64,000 nt of DNA from Sphingobacterium sp. UBA4616 (GCA_002386525.1 DGIS01000028.1:1-64000); one strand, 5' to 3'; shown: positions 53,662-64,000, counted from the first letter of the stretch. The notes: a model not told the origin generated them from the sequence alone. Made by a program: numbers and translations.

Positions 53662-55009
53662 GCTCCAAAATTGTCTGTAACGGTTTAACCAATTTGTCAA
53701 TATCACCCGCCCCCACTGTAACAATCAGCTCTGGCTTTTCATTGCGTGCAAATTCCAAGACCTCTTCGGGAGTCACAATGCGCTTTTCCTCAGCCGTAAT
53801 TTTATCCAATAACCAACTGGAGTTTATGCCTTCAATTGGAAGCTCCCGAGCTGGATAGATTTCCATTAACAACAGATTGTCTGCCATGGATAACACCTCT
53901 GCAAAACCGTCGACAAAATCGCGCGTACGCGTAAATAAGTGCGGCTGAAAGACAACAGTTAACGTTTGAGTCGGATACAATTTTCGCATCGAAGTCAAAA
54001 ATGCACGCAGTTCTTCTGGATGATGTGCATAGTCATCAATATACACAGCTCCAGGTCGACGAACAATATATTCAAACCTTCTTTTCACGCCTTTAAATGT
54101 CGTCAATGCTTTCTTAATAGCGCCGTCTGCAATCCCAAGTAAACGTGCTACTGCAATCGCAGCTACTGCATTTTCAACATTGTGGATACCAGGGATACCC
54201 AGATGAATATCATCTATCCGTCCATTGGTATCTTGGTAGTCAAAAAAGAACTCTCCATCGCGTACATGCACATTGGAAGCATATGCATCAGCGACTTCAT
54301 GGCCTGAATAACTGATTTGCCCCGCAAACTCGAGGCCTTTTTTTATAATACGTGTTCCCCCTTCAACGACTTTATTCAAGAACAATTGAAACGATTCAAG
54401 CAAATGACTCCGATCGCCATAAATGTCCAAATGATCAGCATCAGAAGAAGTTACGATTGCGATATTGGGGTGAAGTGTCAAAAATGAACGATCAAATTCA
54501 TCAGCCTCAACCACAACTGTATTGTTATCACCGTAAAGCACATTGGTACCATAGTTAGAACTGATCCCACCTAAAAATGCAGAACAATCGTAACCCGAAT
54601 CCTTCAATACGTGTGCCACCATTGTAGAGGTAGTCGTCTTACCATGTGTACCGGCGACGGCTACCGTAAATCGACTTTCGCTGATGATCCCCAGCACCTG
54701 AGACCGCTTATAAAGAATGTGTCCCTGCGATTCCATAAAAGCCTTGATCTTCGAATCTTTCGGAATTGCCGGTGTAAAAATGACCAATGTCTCTGTTTTA
54801 GGAGCATGAAAAATAGTATCAATCGTATCGACATCATCTTGATATGATATCGCAATACCTTCATTGACCAATGTTTTAGTCAATTCGGTTTCTGTTCGAT
54901 CATAGCCATTCACCTCACAGCCCAAATGCTTGAAATAGCGCGCAAGACCACTCATCCCTATCCCACCTATTCCAATCAAGTATACTTGTTTTATTGCATC
55001 TAGATTCAT
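53654..55009 (-). CDS. murC: UDP-N-acetylmuramate--L-alanine ligase
   Basis: Adds L-Ala to UDP-MurNAc, the first stem-peptide step. It has 451 residues. YLIGIGGIGMSGLARYF starts the UDP domain. The ATP loop VAGTHGKTTTSTMVAHVL lies near 117, DEFDRSFL and SSDADHLDIYG follow, and the C-terminal domain has IDDYAHHPEELRAF. It follows murG by nine bases and overlaps ftsQ. Confidence 0.97.
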   Translation of the reverse strand: MNLDAIKQVYLIGIGGIGMSGLARYFKHLGCEVNGYDRTETELTKTLVNEGIAISYQDDVDTIDTIFHAPKTETLVIFTPAIPKDSKIKAFMESQGHILYKRSQVLGIISESRFTVAVAGTHGKTTTSTMVAHVLKDSGYDCSAFLGGISSNYGTNVLYGDNNTVVVEADEFDRSFLTLHPNIAIVTSSDADHLDIYGDRSHLLESFQLFLNKVVEGGTRIIKKGLEFAGQISYSGHEVADAYASNVHVRDGEFFFDYQDTNGRIDDIHLGIPGIHNVENAVAAIAVARLLGIADGAIKKALTTFKGVKRRFEYIVRRPGAVYIDDYAHHPEELRAFLTSMRKLYPTQTLTVVFQPHLFTRTRDFVDGFAEVLSMADNLLLMEIYPARELPIEGINSSWLLDKITAEEKRIVTPEEVLEFARNEKPELIVTVGAGDIDKLVKPLQTILEHA

Positions 55010-55018
55010 ACGCTTCCT

Positions 55019-56122
55019 CTATATTTTATTAATCAATTTATACACCTCCTCGGCAATCTGTACATCAGCATTCAACTTACCGAGTTTTTTAATATTTTCA
55101 CTTAATCGCGCAACACGATCGGCTTCATTTAATAAATCTAAAGCAGCGGGTATCAAATCCTTTTTTGCCTCACTGTCCTTAACCAAAAGTGCTGCTTCTT
55201 TATTGACCAATGCCATCGCATTCTTAGTCTGATGATCTTCAGCGACATTGGGAGACGGCACAAGAATAACAGGTTTTCCGACCACACAAAGTTCCGAGAT
55301 AGTTCCTGCACCGGCCCGACTAATAATTAAATCAGCCGCAGCATAAGCATAATCCATGCGCTGGAGAAAAGCCATCATCCTAACATTTTCTGGAAGTCCC
55401 CCTGCAAGCTCCTCCATTAACTTTTCTACGTAAAAACTACCACATTGCCAGATCAGCTGAACTTCTTGTTTCTTTAACTCACTGAGATAGGCCAGCACAC
55501 TTTCGTTTAATGTTTTAGCGCCCAGACTACCTCCGAGTACCAAAACTGTTTTCTTGTGCGGATCCAACTCAAAGAAGGCCAATGCCTCCTCCCTTTTACC
55601 CGCTATCGCAATAGACTCGCGTCTTATCGGATTTCCCGTGATCAATACTTTGTCAGCAGGAAAAAACTGCTCCATCCCTTCATAAGCGACACAGATCTTT
55701 GCGGCTTTTGCTCCAACTTTTTTATTGGTCACCCCTGCATAGGAATTTTGTTCCTGCACAACTGTTGGTATACCCAATTTATTAGCCATCATTAACAATG
55801 GACCCGAAGCAAAACCTCCTACGCCCACAGCTACATCAGGTCTAAATTCTTTAATTACACTTTTCGCCTTATTCAAACTTTTCATCAGCTTAAACGGCAA
55901 AAAAATATTCTTCCACAGTTGCTTTCTATTGATCCCTTGGATATCAAGTCCAACAATACGATATCCAGCAGCTGGTACTTTATCCATTTCCATCCGGCCA
56001 TTAGCACCCACAAATAATATTTCATTTGAAGGATCCATTGCCTTCAAAGCATTTGCAATCGAAATCGCCGGAAAAATATGTCCGCCGGTCCCCCCTCCAC
56101 TAATAATTACGCGAATCGCCAT
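55019..56122 (-). CDS. murG: UDP-GlcNAc:lipid I N-acetylglucosaminyltransferase
   Basis: Turns lipid I into lipid II at the inner face of the membrane. It has 367 residues, GT-B fold. The N-terminal loop is IISGGGTGGHIFPAISIA, GVGGFASGPLLMMANKLGIPTVVQEQNS is next, and the C-terminal half has SRAGAGTISELCVVGKPVILVPSPNVAEDHQTKNA. A TTG two codons upstream is in frame; ATG preferred. Confidence 0.97.
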   Translation of the reverse strand: MAIRVIISGGGTGGHIFPAISIANALKAMDPSNEILFVGANGRMEMDKVPAAGYRIVGLDIQGINRKQLWKNIFLPFKLMKSLNKAKSVIKEFRPDVAVGVGGFASGPLLMMANKLGIPTVVQEQNSYAGVTNKKVGAKAAKICVAYEGMEQFFPADKVLITGNPIRRESIAIAGKREEALAFFELDPHKKTVLVLGGSLGAKTLNESVLAYLSELKKQEVQLIWQCGSFYVEKLMEELAGGLPENVRMMAFLQRMDYAYAAADLIISRAGAGTISELCVVGKPVILVPSPNVAEDHQTKNAMALVNKEAALLVKDSEAKKDLIPAALDLLNEADRVARLSENIKKLGKLNADVQIAEEVYKLINKI

Positions 56123-56132
56123 GCTCAATTTA

Positions 56133-57335
56133 TTATAATGCTGGAATAGATCCTACCACCACCTTTTTGGGCTTAGGTCTTTCATCCAATTGTTCTTTAC
56201 CTTTTAACTCTTCAATATTTCTACTCACGCTGAGAATGATTCCCAGCGCCACACTCGTAAATAAAATAGATGTTCCTCCCATACTAACCAATGGAAGCGG
56301 AACTCCTGTAACCGGACCTAAACCTACAGCAACAGCCATATTCGCTAAAGCTTGGATAGTCAAACTAAATCCTAAACCAGCAGCTAGAAAGGTACCAAAC
56401 GCCTTAGGACTCATCGTTACAATACGGATACATCGATACATAAATGCCAAATACAGAAATAGCAAGATTACTCCTCCTACAGTCCCATACTCCTCAATGA
56501 TGATCGCATAAATAAAATCGGAATAAGGATGTGGCAACACGTTGCGCTGTACACTATTTCCCGGCCCTTTTCCAAAAAGCCCCCCTGTTGCTATCGCAAT
56601 TTTTGCATTGTTTGCCTGATAGTTTTTATCATCCTGGAAGGATACCGTTTTATCAACCTTCTCGATATGGAAAAATGACTTTACCCGGCTGATATACGTC
56701 GCCCTTCGGGGACCAAAGAAGATCACCATCATTAAAAGCACTCCCCCACCACAACACACAATGGCGATTTGCTTAAAACTAATCCGACCGATCAAGAGCA
56801 ATAAAACACTCACGCCAAACAGCATCAATGCGGTGGATAAATTAGCCAAAGCGATCAGAATAAAAACGCCACATACAGATCCCATAATGGGTAAGAATGA
56901 TTTTTTTACATCTTTGATCTCTTCCTGTTTCCGCGATAACATCCTTGCCAAAAAGACGATGAGTGACAGCTTCGCCAAATCTGAAGTTTGAAAGGTTAAA
57001 CCTATACCCGGAATGGTCAACCAACGACTGGCCTCATTAACTTTACTACCAAATAAGAGCGTAAACAACAATAAAGGGATCGTAATACCCATCATTATTT
57101 TTGATATCCCGGCATAATACCTATAATCCAGCTTATGAGAAAGATACATTAGAATAAACCCAACAGCGATGATAGAAAAGTGCTTTAGCAAATACATTTC
57201 GGTACCCTTTCCCTCTTTGTAAGCCAAGGTGCCCACCGAACTATATACAGCCAAAAGTGACCATCCCGATAAGATAATCACAATGATCCATATCCATCGA
57301 TCACCCTTCAATTTAGACATTATAGTCTGTAGCAT
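56133..57335 (-). CDS. ftsW: lipid II polymerase FtsW (SEDS family)
   Basis: Septal peptidoglycan glycosyltransferase with about ten membrane helices, 400 residues. SEDS signatures: SSVGTLAYKEG in the first loop, SRWLTIPGIGLTFQTSDLAKLSLIVF, and GLGPVTGVPLPLVSMGGTSILFTSVALGIIL. Pairs with FtsI. It sits between murD and murG, so it is FtsW and not RodA. An alternative ATG lies five codons downstream. Confidence 0.95.
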   Translation of the reverse strand: MLQTIMSKLKGDRWIWIIVIILSGWSLLAVYSSVGTLAYKEGKGTEMYLLKHFSIIAVGFILMYLSHKLDYRYYAGISKIMMGITIPLLLFTLLFGSKVNEASRWLTIPGIGLTFQTSDLAKLSLIVFLARMLSRKQEEIKDVKKSFLPIMGSVCGVFILIALANLSTALMLFGVSVLLLLIGRISFKQIAIVCCGGGVLLMMVIFFGPRRATYISRVKSFFHIEKVDKTVSFQDDKNYQANNAKIAIATGGLFGKGPGNSVQRNVLPHPYSDFIYAIIIEEYGTVGGVILLFLYLAFMYRCIRIVTMSPKAFGTFLAAGLGFSLTIQALANMAVAVGLGPVTGVPLPLVSMGGTSILFTSVALGIILSVSRNIEELKGKEQLDERPKPKKVVVGSIPAL

Positions 57336-57365
57336 ATACTTCCTCCTTTTATTGGGTTATACCTT

Positions 57366-58742
57366 TTATAATTCCATGACAGCAGCCTTAAATTTATCGC
57401 CACGGTCTTCATAGTTCTTGAACCAATCAAAACTAGCACATGCGGGAGATAGCAATACCGTATCCCCTTTTTGAGCTAAATGCGAAGACAACACAACCGC
57501 ATCTTGCATGGATGTACTATTTACAATAATCTCCACATCATGTTCAAATGCCTTATGAATCGCAGCTGTATCTTTTCCCAAACAAACAATAGCGCGTACT
57601 TTGTCTTTAACCAAATCAGCGAGCATACCGTAATCATTTCCTTTATCTACCCCACCCAATAACAACACGATTGGTGTAGAGAAACTTTCCAGCGCATACC
57701 AGACTGAATTGACATTCGTTGCCTTTGAATCGTTAATGTAATTTATACCGCCGATACAGGCCACATGCTCAAGCCGATGTGGAATGTTCACATACGATCC
57801 CATACTCTCCTTCATCACTTGATTTCTCAATTCCTGCACTTTCGCGATTAGCCCGGAAGCCATGCTATTATAAATATTATGCTTCCCCTGCAATGACAAT
57901 TCCTCAGCTCTCATAGTGAATGTATCGTTATTTGGTGTATTGATAATTATTGTCTTATTGGCATTCAAATAAGCGCCCAATTCGACAAGTTGCTCTTGCG
58001 TAAAAGGTAAGTAAGTCCCTTTACTATGATGTCTTTCCAATCCTTTAATAGTTTCCGGATCGTCCAGACAGTATATAAAATAATCTTTCTCTGTTTGATT
58101 TTGAATCATCCTGAATTTTGAATCCACATAATTCTCCATTTTATGATCGTATCGATCCAAATGATCAGGAGTAATATTCAGTATAACAGCAACATCGGCC
58201 CTAAAGTGGTACATATCGTCTAACATAAAGCTCGATATTTCCAGTACATAGCAATCAAACTTTTCTTTAGCTACTTGTAATGCAAAACTTTTCCCGATGT
58301 TACCCGCCAATCCAACATTTAAGCCCCCACGTTTAAGGATCTCATAGGTTAACATGGTGGTCGTCGATTTCCCATTTGATCCAGTAATACAAATTAACTT
58401 TGCATCTGTATATTGTGCTGCAAACTCGATTTCAGCAATTACAGGGGTATTCTTTGCTTTCAATGCGACCACCAAAGGCACATGCTCCGGAATACCAGGA
58501 CTCTTCACAACTAAAGCAGCTTTCAATATACGCTCCTCATCATGATTACCTTCTTCAAATGCTATTCCCTCAGCTTTCAACTGTTCCTTATAATGATCCG
58601 CTATAAGCCCTTTATCTGACACAAATACATCAAATCCCTTTTCTTTTCCGAGAATCGCCGTTCCAACGCCACTTTCGCCTGCGCCTAAAATGACCAAACT
58701 TCCAGATTGAGGATAATATGTTGTTGCAATATTTGACATCAT
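57366..58742 (-). CDS. murD: UDP-N-acetylmuramoyl-L-alanine--D-glutamate ligase
   Basis: Adds D-Glu to the stem peptide. It has 458 residues. Start: LVILGAGESGVGTAILGKEKG. The ATP loop is ICITGSNGKSTTTMLTYEIL near 117. Further pieces are NITPDHLDRYD, YINDSKATNVNSVWYALESF and LLSPACASFDWFKNYEDRGDKF, the MurD end signature. Its ATG overlaps the mraY stop (TAATG). Confidence 0.97.
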   Translation of the reverse strand: MMSNIATTYYPQSGSLVILGAGESGVGTAILGKEKGFDVFVSDKGLIADHYKEQLKAEGIAFEEGNHDEERILKAALVVKSPGIPEHVPLVVALKAKNTPVIAEIEFAAQYTDAKLICITGSNGKSTTTMLTYEILKRGGLNVGLAGNIGKSFALQVAKEKFDCYVLEISSFMLDDMYHFRADVAVILNITPDHLDRYDHKMENYVDSKFRMIQNQTEKDYFIYCLDDPETIKGLERHHSKGTYLPFTQEQLVELGAYLNANKTIIINTPNNDTFTMRAEELSLQGKHNIYNSMASGLIAKVQELRNQVMKESMGSYVNIPHRLEHVACIGGINYINDSKATNVNSVWYALESFSTPIVLLLGGVDKGNDYGMLADLVKDKVRAIVCLGKDTAAIHKAFEHDVEIIVNSTSMQDAVVLSSHLAQKGDTVLLSPACASFDWFKNYEDRGDKFKAAVMEL

Positions 58743-59986
58743 TATCTAATTTTCAATGTTACGATAGTAAGAATAGCCAATATAATTCCTACAATGACAA
58801 AACGTGTTACTATTTTCGCTTCGTGATAGCCCTTCTTCTGAAAATGGTGATGCAATGGCGACATCAGGAAGATTCTTCTCCCCTCACCATATTTCTTTTT
58901 TGTGTATTTGAAATACGACACCTGAAGAATAACCGAAACATTCTCTAAAAGAAATACACCGCATAAAATCGGAATCAACAATTCTTTCCGGATCAGGATA
59001 GCAAAAGCAGCAATAATACCACCGATCGCCAAACTGCCTGTATCCCCCATAAAAACCTGAGCTGGGTACGTATTATACCACAAGAATCCGACACAGGCCC
59101 CTACGAATGCCCCAGCAAAAATGACGAGCTCACCCGAATTGGGGATATACATAATATTGAGGTAATCTGAAAAAATCACGTTACCAGACACATACGCTAG
59201 AATCGCTAGCGTGACACCAATTATAGCTGAAGTACTCGTGGCCAGACCATCAATGCCATCCGTGATATTTGCACCGTTTGATACTGCCGTTACGATGAAG
59301 ATTACCACAACTAAAAAAACAAAAAAAGTTAAATAGTCACTTTGCAATCCAAACATCTTAAACACTTTGGCATAATCAAACTCGTTGTTTTTATAAAACG
59401 GAATATTTGTCTTCGAAGATTTAACGTTTTCTGCATAGGTCTTCTCCCCAGTGCCTTCGTTGATAACCACCTCAACGGGTTTGGTGGACGTAGGTTTATC
59501 TACCCCTTTTCGAACAACAATATCAGGATGAAAGTACATCGTACAAGCAATAATCGCTCCCAATCCAACTTGTCCAACGACCTTAAACTTACCAGCCAGA
59601 CCTTCTTTATTATTTCTAAAAACCTTGATATAATCATCCAAAAAACCAATTGCTCCCATCCATAATGTAGTTACTATCATGATAATCACATAGATATTCG
59701 TCAATTTTGCAAATAACAAAGTGGGAATAAGAATACCTGCGATAATAATAATTCCCCCCATAGTCGGTGTACCAGCTTTCTTTTTTTCTCCCTCCAGTCC
59801 CAAATCACGAATTGTCTCTCCAACTTGCTTATTGTGTAAGAATTGAATCAATTTCCCCCCAAAAACCGTGGTAATGATCAATGAAACAATGACAGCCATA
59901 GATGTACGGAAGGAGATGTACTGAAACAAACCTCCTCCTGGTATATGAATGTATTCACTAAGCCACGTAAAAAGATGGTACAACAT
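58742..59986 (-). CDS. mraY: phospho-MurNAc-pentapeptide translocase MraY
   Basis: Makes lipid I from UDP-MurNAc-pentapeptide and undecaprenyl phosphate. It has 414 residues against 360 in E. coli. Ten helices; GTPTMGG near 75, [16 protein letters not shown] and [13 protein letters not shown] supply the catalytic aspartates, [11 protein letters not shown] and [20 protein letters not shown] are conserved. The extra length is a hydrophilic loop of about 55 residues after [10 protein letters not shown], facing the periplasm by topology. It follows murE by four bases. Confidence 0.97.
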   Translation of the reverse strand: MLYHLFTWLSEYIHIPGGGLFQYISFRTSMAVIVSLIITTVFGGKLIQFLHNKQVGETIRDLGLEGEKKKAGTPTMGGIIIIAGILIPTLLFAKLTNIYVIIMIVTTLWMGAIGFLDDYIKVFRNNKEGLAGKFKVVGQVGLGAIIACTMYFHPDIVVRKGVDKPTSTKPVEVVINEGTGEKTYAENVKSSKTNIPFYKNNEFDYAKVFKMFGLQSDYLTFFVFLVVVIFIVTAVSNGANITDGIDGLATSTSAIIGVTLAILAYVSGNVIFSDYLNIMYIPNSGELVIFAGAFVGACVGFLWYNTYPAQVFMGDTGSLAIGGIIAAFAILIRKELLIPILCGVFLLENVSVILQVSYFKYTKKKYGEGRRIFLMSPLHHHFQKKGYHEAKIVTRFVIVGIILAILTIVTLKIR

Positions 59987-59990
59987 ATTT

Positions 59991-61451
59991 CTATTTTTCG
60001 TTAAATGTATTCTCTAAAACTTCCTTATCATCGAAATGATGCTTCACACCATTTATATCCTGATACTTTTCATGTCCTTTTCCCGCCACCAGGATAATAT
60101 CGCCCGGGTTCGCCAGCTGATAAGCCACCCTTATCGCTTCCTTACGATCGGCTATTGAGAGCGTCTTCGACTTTTGATCCTCCAGCACGCCCGCTTCAAT
60201 ATCTTTAATAATCTGGTATGGATCCTCGGTGCGCGGATTATCGGATGTAATCAAAAAGCGATCACTGTAACGTAAGGCCGCCTCCGCCATTTCAGGCCTT
60301 TTGGTCTTATCCCGATCGCCTCCACACCCTAAGACTGTAATGATTTTTTGTTCTGGCCGTCTCAGAGCGCTGATCGTTTTGAGTACATTTTCCACAGCAT
60401 CAGGCGTGTGTGCATAGTCTACAATTCCAAAAATGCCCGTAGCCGATTTCAGTGTTTCAAACCTTCCTTCTGCACCTTTCAACGTGCTGAGTGCAGTCAA
60501 CACTTTCACAGTTTCCTGTTCAAGTAAGATAGCAGCAGTATATACCGCCAAAAGATTGTATGCATTAAAATCACCGGTCAATTTTACCCACACTTCCTGT
60601 CCGTCAACACTCATCAGCATACCATCGAAATGGCTTTCAATAACCTTTGCTTTAAAATCTGCCCCCGAACGTAAGCCATAGCTTTTCCGATGTGCCACCG
60701 TATTTTGAAGCATGACCTGACCGTTTCGATCGTCCGCATTGGTCAAAGCAAAAGCATTTGCATCTAAATCGTCAAAGAACTTCTTTTTTGCCTTAATATA
60801 ATTATCGAACGTTCCATGAAAATCCAGGTGATCATGCGTAATATTCGTGAATATAGCACCCGCAAACACTAAACCTGCGATACGTTCCTGAACTACAGCG
60901 TGTGAGCTAACTTCCATAAAGGCATAATCACAGCCATCATTAACCATATCATGCAGCAACTGATTCAGTTGAATAGGATCTGGGGTCGTATGTGTAGCCG
61001 GTATAATCTTCGTTCCGATCTGATTTTGCACGGTAGATAACAGTCCCACATGGTACCCCAATTCAGTAAACAACTGAAACAACAATGTAGCAACTGTCGT
61101 TTTACCATTCGTTCCTGTGACACCGACCAACTTGAGTTTTTCCGAAGGATTTCCGTAAAAATTAGCTGCGACTACACCTAGTGCATAAGCAGAATCGGCG
61201 ACTAAAATATACGCTACAGAGTCCAATATATCTTCTGGCAACTGCTCTACAATAACTGCTCTTGCTCCCGAAGTAATTGCCCTCTCTACAAATAGATGAC
61301 CATCCGTTTGCACACCTCTCACAGCGATAAACAGACTTCCCAACGTTACTTTTCTGGAATCAAAGCACAAAGAGTGCACATCAACCTCTTCAAGGTTACC
61401 CACAACCTGCTGAACAGGGATGGCATGCAATACTTTTTTTAAATCCATCAT
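59991..61451 (-). CDS. murE: UDP-MurNAc-tripeptide synthetase, probably DAP-adding
   Basis: Adds the third stem amino acid. It has 486 residues. ATP loop [20 protein letters not shown] near 109, [19 protein letters not shown]. The specificity motif is DNPR ([11 protein letters not shown]), which in the family marks meso-diaminopimelate rather than lysine. Its ATG overlaps the ftsI stop (TAATG). A second ATG follows immediately. Confidence 0.96.
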   Translation of the reverse strand: MMDLKKVLHAIPVQQVVGNLEEVDVHSLCFDSRKVTLGSLFIAVRGVQTDGHLFVERAITSGARAVIVEQLPEDILDSVAYILVADSAYALGVVAANFYGNPSEKLKLVGVTGTNGKTTVATLLFQLFTELGYHVGLLSTVQNQIGTKIIPATHTTPDPIQLNQLLHDMVNDGCDYAFMEVSSHAVVQERIAGLVFAGAIFTNITHDHLDFHGTFDNYIKAKKKFFDDLDANAFALTNADDRNGQVMLQNTVAHRKSYGLRSGADFKAKVIESHFDGMLMSVDGQEVWVKLTGDFNAYNLLAVYTAAILLEQETVKVLTALSTLKGAEGRFETLKSATGIFGIVDYAHTPDAVENVLKTISALRRPEQKIITVLGCGGDRDKTKRPEMAEAALRYSDRFLITSDNPRTEDPYQIIKDIEAGVLEDQKSKTLSIADRKEAIRVAYQLANPGDIILVAGKGHEKYQDINGVKHHFDDKEVLENTFNEK

Positions 61452-63568
61452 TACTTAAGTTCTAAATTTATCGCCGTCCCAAAAGGCAGTTTCTGTCCAG
61501 CTACGAGTGACTGCATCCCCACTCTCCCTTTTCCAGTCACGTGCGCTTTAAAGCCTGCATTTTCTACCACATATAAGGCATCCATCAATCCCATTCCAAC
61601 AACATTCGGAACGATTCCTTCTCTATATTTCAAATCTACAAACGGCACTCCCCGTGTAGACGTATCCACTTCTCCCCGTGCAATTGTATCCCAATTGACC
61701 GTATTAATCCCCAATCTATCGTACACTTTTTTACTCGCTTCTCTCGACCCCTGTAAAGTCAACGGCATTCTTCCACCTACATTGACCGCTTTAAACGTCT
61801 TTTTTCCTTTCATCTCCATATCGTTCGCGTACACCATATCGGCAAGCTCTTTAAAGACAGGCCCCGCAACTGATCCGCCATAATATCCATTTCTCGGGTT
61901 GCGGATCACCACAATGATGGAATATTTCGGATCCTCAGCTGGAAAATATCCTGCAAAGGAAGATTGGTAGCGTCTCGCACCATATCCTCTCGAACCATCT
62001 GCCATCTGGGCCGTACCAGTTTTTCCACCAGAACTATACAGCGGGCTAGCTACGCTTTTACCCGTCCCTTCAATCATCACCCCTTCCATCATTCCCCTCA
62101 CTTCTGATAAAGCATGGTCTGACGCTATCTTTTCGTTGAGGACCTTAGCCTTAAACGTTTGAATCGTATTCCCCAAATGCCTAATTTCCTTAACAAAGAG
62201 TGGCGCTATCAATTTACCGTTATTCGCAACAGCATTATAAAACGTCAACGTTTGCAACGGGGTAATCTTCATTTCATAGCCATAAGCCATCTGTACCAAA
62301 GACAATCCACTCCAGCTCTTGCTCTTCGACGATTTTACCAGAGGTACCCCTTCTCCCGGAATCTGTAGACCTAATGTTTTCCCGAAACCGAAAGAATGCA
62401 GCTTCGAGGTAAATTGATCTGGATTATCTTTATACGCTTGGTAAACAAATTTAGTAACGCCCACATTCGACGATTCCTCAAAAGCCCTTTTAGCCGAAAT
62501 TATCGACTTCTTGGGCGCATGTGAATCCCGAATGGTATGTTTGTAAATTGGCCAATTACCATTACCAATATTCACAGTTGTGCTCGAGTCTATTTTTTTA
62601 TCATCAATCAAAGCTAAATAAGAAGCTAACTTAAATGTTGACCCCGGATCCGCACTCTGCGCAATGGCAAGATTGAACTTTTCACGATAGACTCCATCCT
62701 TATCACGCATAAAGTTGGCCACCGCACGCACCTCCCCTGTTTTCACCTCCATCATCACAACACAGCCCTCATCCGCATTACTCGTAATCATCTGCTTCTC
62801 TAGCGCCCTTTGCGCCATATCCTGCATATTTACATCAATGGTAGAGATAATATCAGACCCATCAACTGGAGCAACCTCGATATCTTTGTTGACAGGAATC
62901 CATACACCTCCTGCGATGCGCTGCATCAATCTTTTCCCACTTTTTCCGTCGATATATTCTCCATATGCACCTTCCAGTCCAACATGAATATTTTCTTTCA
63001 CATTTTTATAGCCGATGGTTCTTGCAGCAAGATTGACAAAAGGCAAAATACGTTTGTTTTGGCGATCTGTAATCAAACAACTTGGAAAACGCTCCTTATT
63101 GACACGAGCAGATTTAAGCAGAGGAAATTGCTTTACACGTTTCAAATCCTGATGCGACACATTACGTTTAAGCAACAAATAGCGCTGCTTTTTATTCCGT
63201 GCTTGCTTTAATAATGTCAAATACTGCCGAGATGATTTATCTTTAAAGAAATCAGCAAGCTTAATCGCCAAGGAGTCAACTTTTAAGTTGAAATACTCTT
63301 CATCCTCTTCCGGAATAGCCATAGCATCAAAACGAAGCTCATATTCAGGCACTGAAGTAGCCAGCAAACTCCCGTCATTCGAATAAATATTCCCACGAGC
63401 AGCTTCCACCTCCCGTTCCTGAATAGAAAGGCTATCCGCTAAAGCTTTCCAATGCTGCCCATCGACATACTGCAACTTTGCCATTTTTCCAAACACCAAA
63501 AACGCAAGCAACACGATAAGCCCAAAAGCAAAGTAGACACGAACAAGAATCGTATTTCTGATACTCAT
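61451..63568 (-). CDS. ftsI: septal penicillin-binding protein with PASTA domain
   Basis: Class B transpeptidase for division, 705 residues. One N-terminal membrane helix (about 8-28), a pedestal domain, then the transpeptidase: Ser310 and Lys313 (GSTFKLAS), the SSN motif in EESSNVGVTK and Lys516 of GGKTGTAQ. The last 65 residues are one PASTA domain (IVPNVVGMGLMDALYVVENAGF), as in PBP2x-like enzymes. PASTA is absent from E. coli FtsI. It follows ftsL by eight bases. Confidence 0.95.
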   Translation of the reverse strand: MSIRNTILVRVYFAFGLIVLLAFLVFGKMAKLQYVDGQHWKALADSLSIQEREVEAARGNIYSNDGSLLATSVPEYELRFDAMAIPEEDEEYFNLKVDSLAIKLADFFKDKSSRQYLTLLKQARNKKQRYLLLKRNVSHQDLKRVKQFPLLKSARVNKERFPSCLITDRQNKRILPFVNLAARTIGYKNVKENIHVGLEGAYGEYIDGKSGKRLMQRIAGGVWIPVNKDIEVAPVDGSDIISTIDVNMQDMAQRALEKQMITSNADEGCVVMMEVKTGEVRAVANFMRDKDGVYREKFNLAIAQSADPGSTFKLASYLALIDDKKIDSSTTVNIGNGNWPIYKHTIRDSHAPKKSIISAKRAFEESSNVGVTKFVYQAYKDNPDQFTSKLHSFGFGKTLGLQIPGEGVPLVKSSKSKSWSGLSLVQMAYGYEMKITPLQTLTFYNAVANNGKLIAPLFVKEIRHLGNTIQTFKAKVLNEKIASDHALSEVRGMMEGVMIEGTGKSVASPLYSSGGKTGTAQMADGSRGYGARRYQSSFAGYFPAEDPKYSIIVVIRNPRNGYYGGSVAGPVFKELADMVYANDMEMKGKKTFKAVNVGGRMPLTLQGSREASKKVYDRLGINTVNWDTIARGEVDTSTRGVPFVDLKYREGIVPNVVGMGLMDALYVVENAGFKAHVTGKGRVGMQSLVAGQKLPFGTAINLELK

Positions 63569-63576
63569 AACTCTTC

Positions 63577-63990
63577 CTATTTATCTTCTTTATTCTCTAT
63601 AACTTCGATCTTGATCGGTGGCTCCACTCGCTCTTTCAAACCCAAAGAATCCACACGCTTAGCAATTTCTGTTTGTGTAGACATTTTCATCAGTTCAGCA
63701 GAGAGAGACTTATGATCCCACCCCAATTCTTTCACCTCTTTACTCACTTTATCGATACTCCGAATAGTTCGCTCGGCAAAATGACGATTGGAAATATACA
63801 ATAGCATCAGAAAGGCTATAAATGCTCCAAATGGCAAGTAATGCAATATTCTGTTTAACGAAAGGTCTCCAACGGTAAAAAGCGTTTTAATAAACGCTTC
63901 TGTTTGTTCGGCCTTTTCTTCGACAGTTTCTTGCAGTTCCTCTTGAACTTCTTCACTCAACTCTTTCTGTCTTATCGTATTTCTGCTCAT
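63577..63990 (-). CDS. ftsL: FtsL-like division protein
   Basis: Small bitopic protein of 137 residues in the ftsL position of the cluster. A charged, glutamate-rich cytoplasmic part (about 1-45, EELQETVEEKAEQTEAF) is followed by one membrane helix (about 52-67, PFGAFIAFLMLLYIS), then a helical, coiled-coil-prone periplasmic part (SIDKVSKEVKELGWDHKSLSAELMKMS). FtsL sequences are poorly conserved; the call rests on order, size and topology. The cluster continues past the window edge, where rsmH is expected. Confidence 0.85.
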   Translation of the reverse strand: MSRNTIRQKELSEEVQEELQETVEEKAEQTEAFIKTLFTVGDLSLNRILHYLPFGAFIAFLMLLYISNRHFAERTIRSIDKVSKEVKELGWDHKSLSAELMKMSTQTEIAKRVDSLGLKERVEPPIKIEVIENKEDK

Positions 63991-64000
63991 CCTCTCGCTC

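Noticed and set aside
60388..60396. Single TTTTCCACA 9-mer
   Set aside because: Isolated copy inside murE; no neighbouring copies.
1..64000. CRISPR arrays, complete insertion sequences, prophage, integrase genes
   Set aside because: No regularly spaced repeats, transposase or integrase frames or phage structural genes were seen.

Overview
The window looks like a chromosomal segment of a Bacteroidota bacterium, most likely Sphingobacteriaceae (Sphingobacterium or a close relative). The evidence is a SusC/SusD pair, Bacteroidota-type promoters (TTG, about 19-20 nt, TAnnTTTG) upstream of many genes, few Shine-Dalgarno sequences, a fused DUF151-UVR protein, a 643-residue ribosomal protein S1, and a division/cell-wall cluster with long-tailed FtsZ and PASTA-tailed FtsI. 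The assignment is inference from gene content. No rRNA or tRNA gene, CRISPR array, complete insertion sequence or prophage was seen.

Layout. 1-7 kb: a gene-free stretch with decayed-looking coding sequence, then on the minus strand a MORN/TonB-C protein and a susC-susD nutrient-uptake operon with a long leader. 7-12.8 kb: serS, class I aldolase, rsmI, a PH/SHOCT protein and lnt. 12.9-24 kb: cysteine desulfurase, an NlpE-like lipoprotein, a TPR protein, etfBA, a DUF151-UVR nuclease, nupG, a secreted metallophosphoesterase, an NlpC/P60 lipoprotein and an EamA transporter. 24-32 kb: mtaB, thyA-folA, ddl divergent from a kinase-less PASTA protein, then mltG, an acyl-CoA thioesterase and yihY. 32-41 kb: rpsA, a sulfurtransferase, and the tightly coupled minus-strand operon HhH/beta-barrel - comEC - recQ. 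41-49.5 kb: gyrB, an OmpH-like lipoprotein, corA convergent with rpmH-rnpA-yidD-tsaB, mscL, an orphan NarL-type response regulator and a sugar isomerase-like protein. 49.5-64 kb: the dcw cluster on the minus strand, ftsL-ftsI-murE-mraY-murD-ftsW-murG-murC-ftsQ-ftsA-ftsZ, running off the right edge where rsmH would be expected.

How the genes work together. Cell-envelope growth dominates: dcw genes, ddl, PASTA protein, mltG, lnt and NlpC/P60. A second theme is nucleic-acid handling: recQ, comEC, gyrB, thyA-folA, rsmI, mtaB, tsaB, rnpA. The most notable observations are: (1) the HhH-barrel/ComEC/RecQ operon joined by ATGA overlaps, which may be a DNA-uptake module with an unusual RecQ; (2) three TTTTCCACA DnaA-box-like 9-mers at exact 19-bp steps between ftsA and ftsZ; (3) a palindrome lying over the divergent ddl/PASTA promoters; (4) a possible structural switch in the rpsA leader; and (5) a terminator stem spanning the overlapping stop codons of corA and tsaB.
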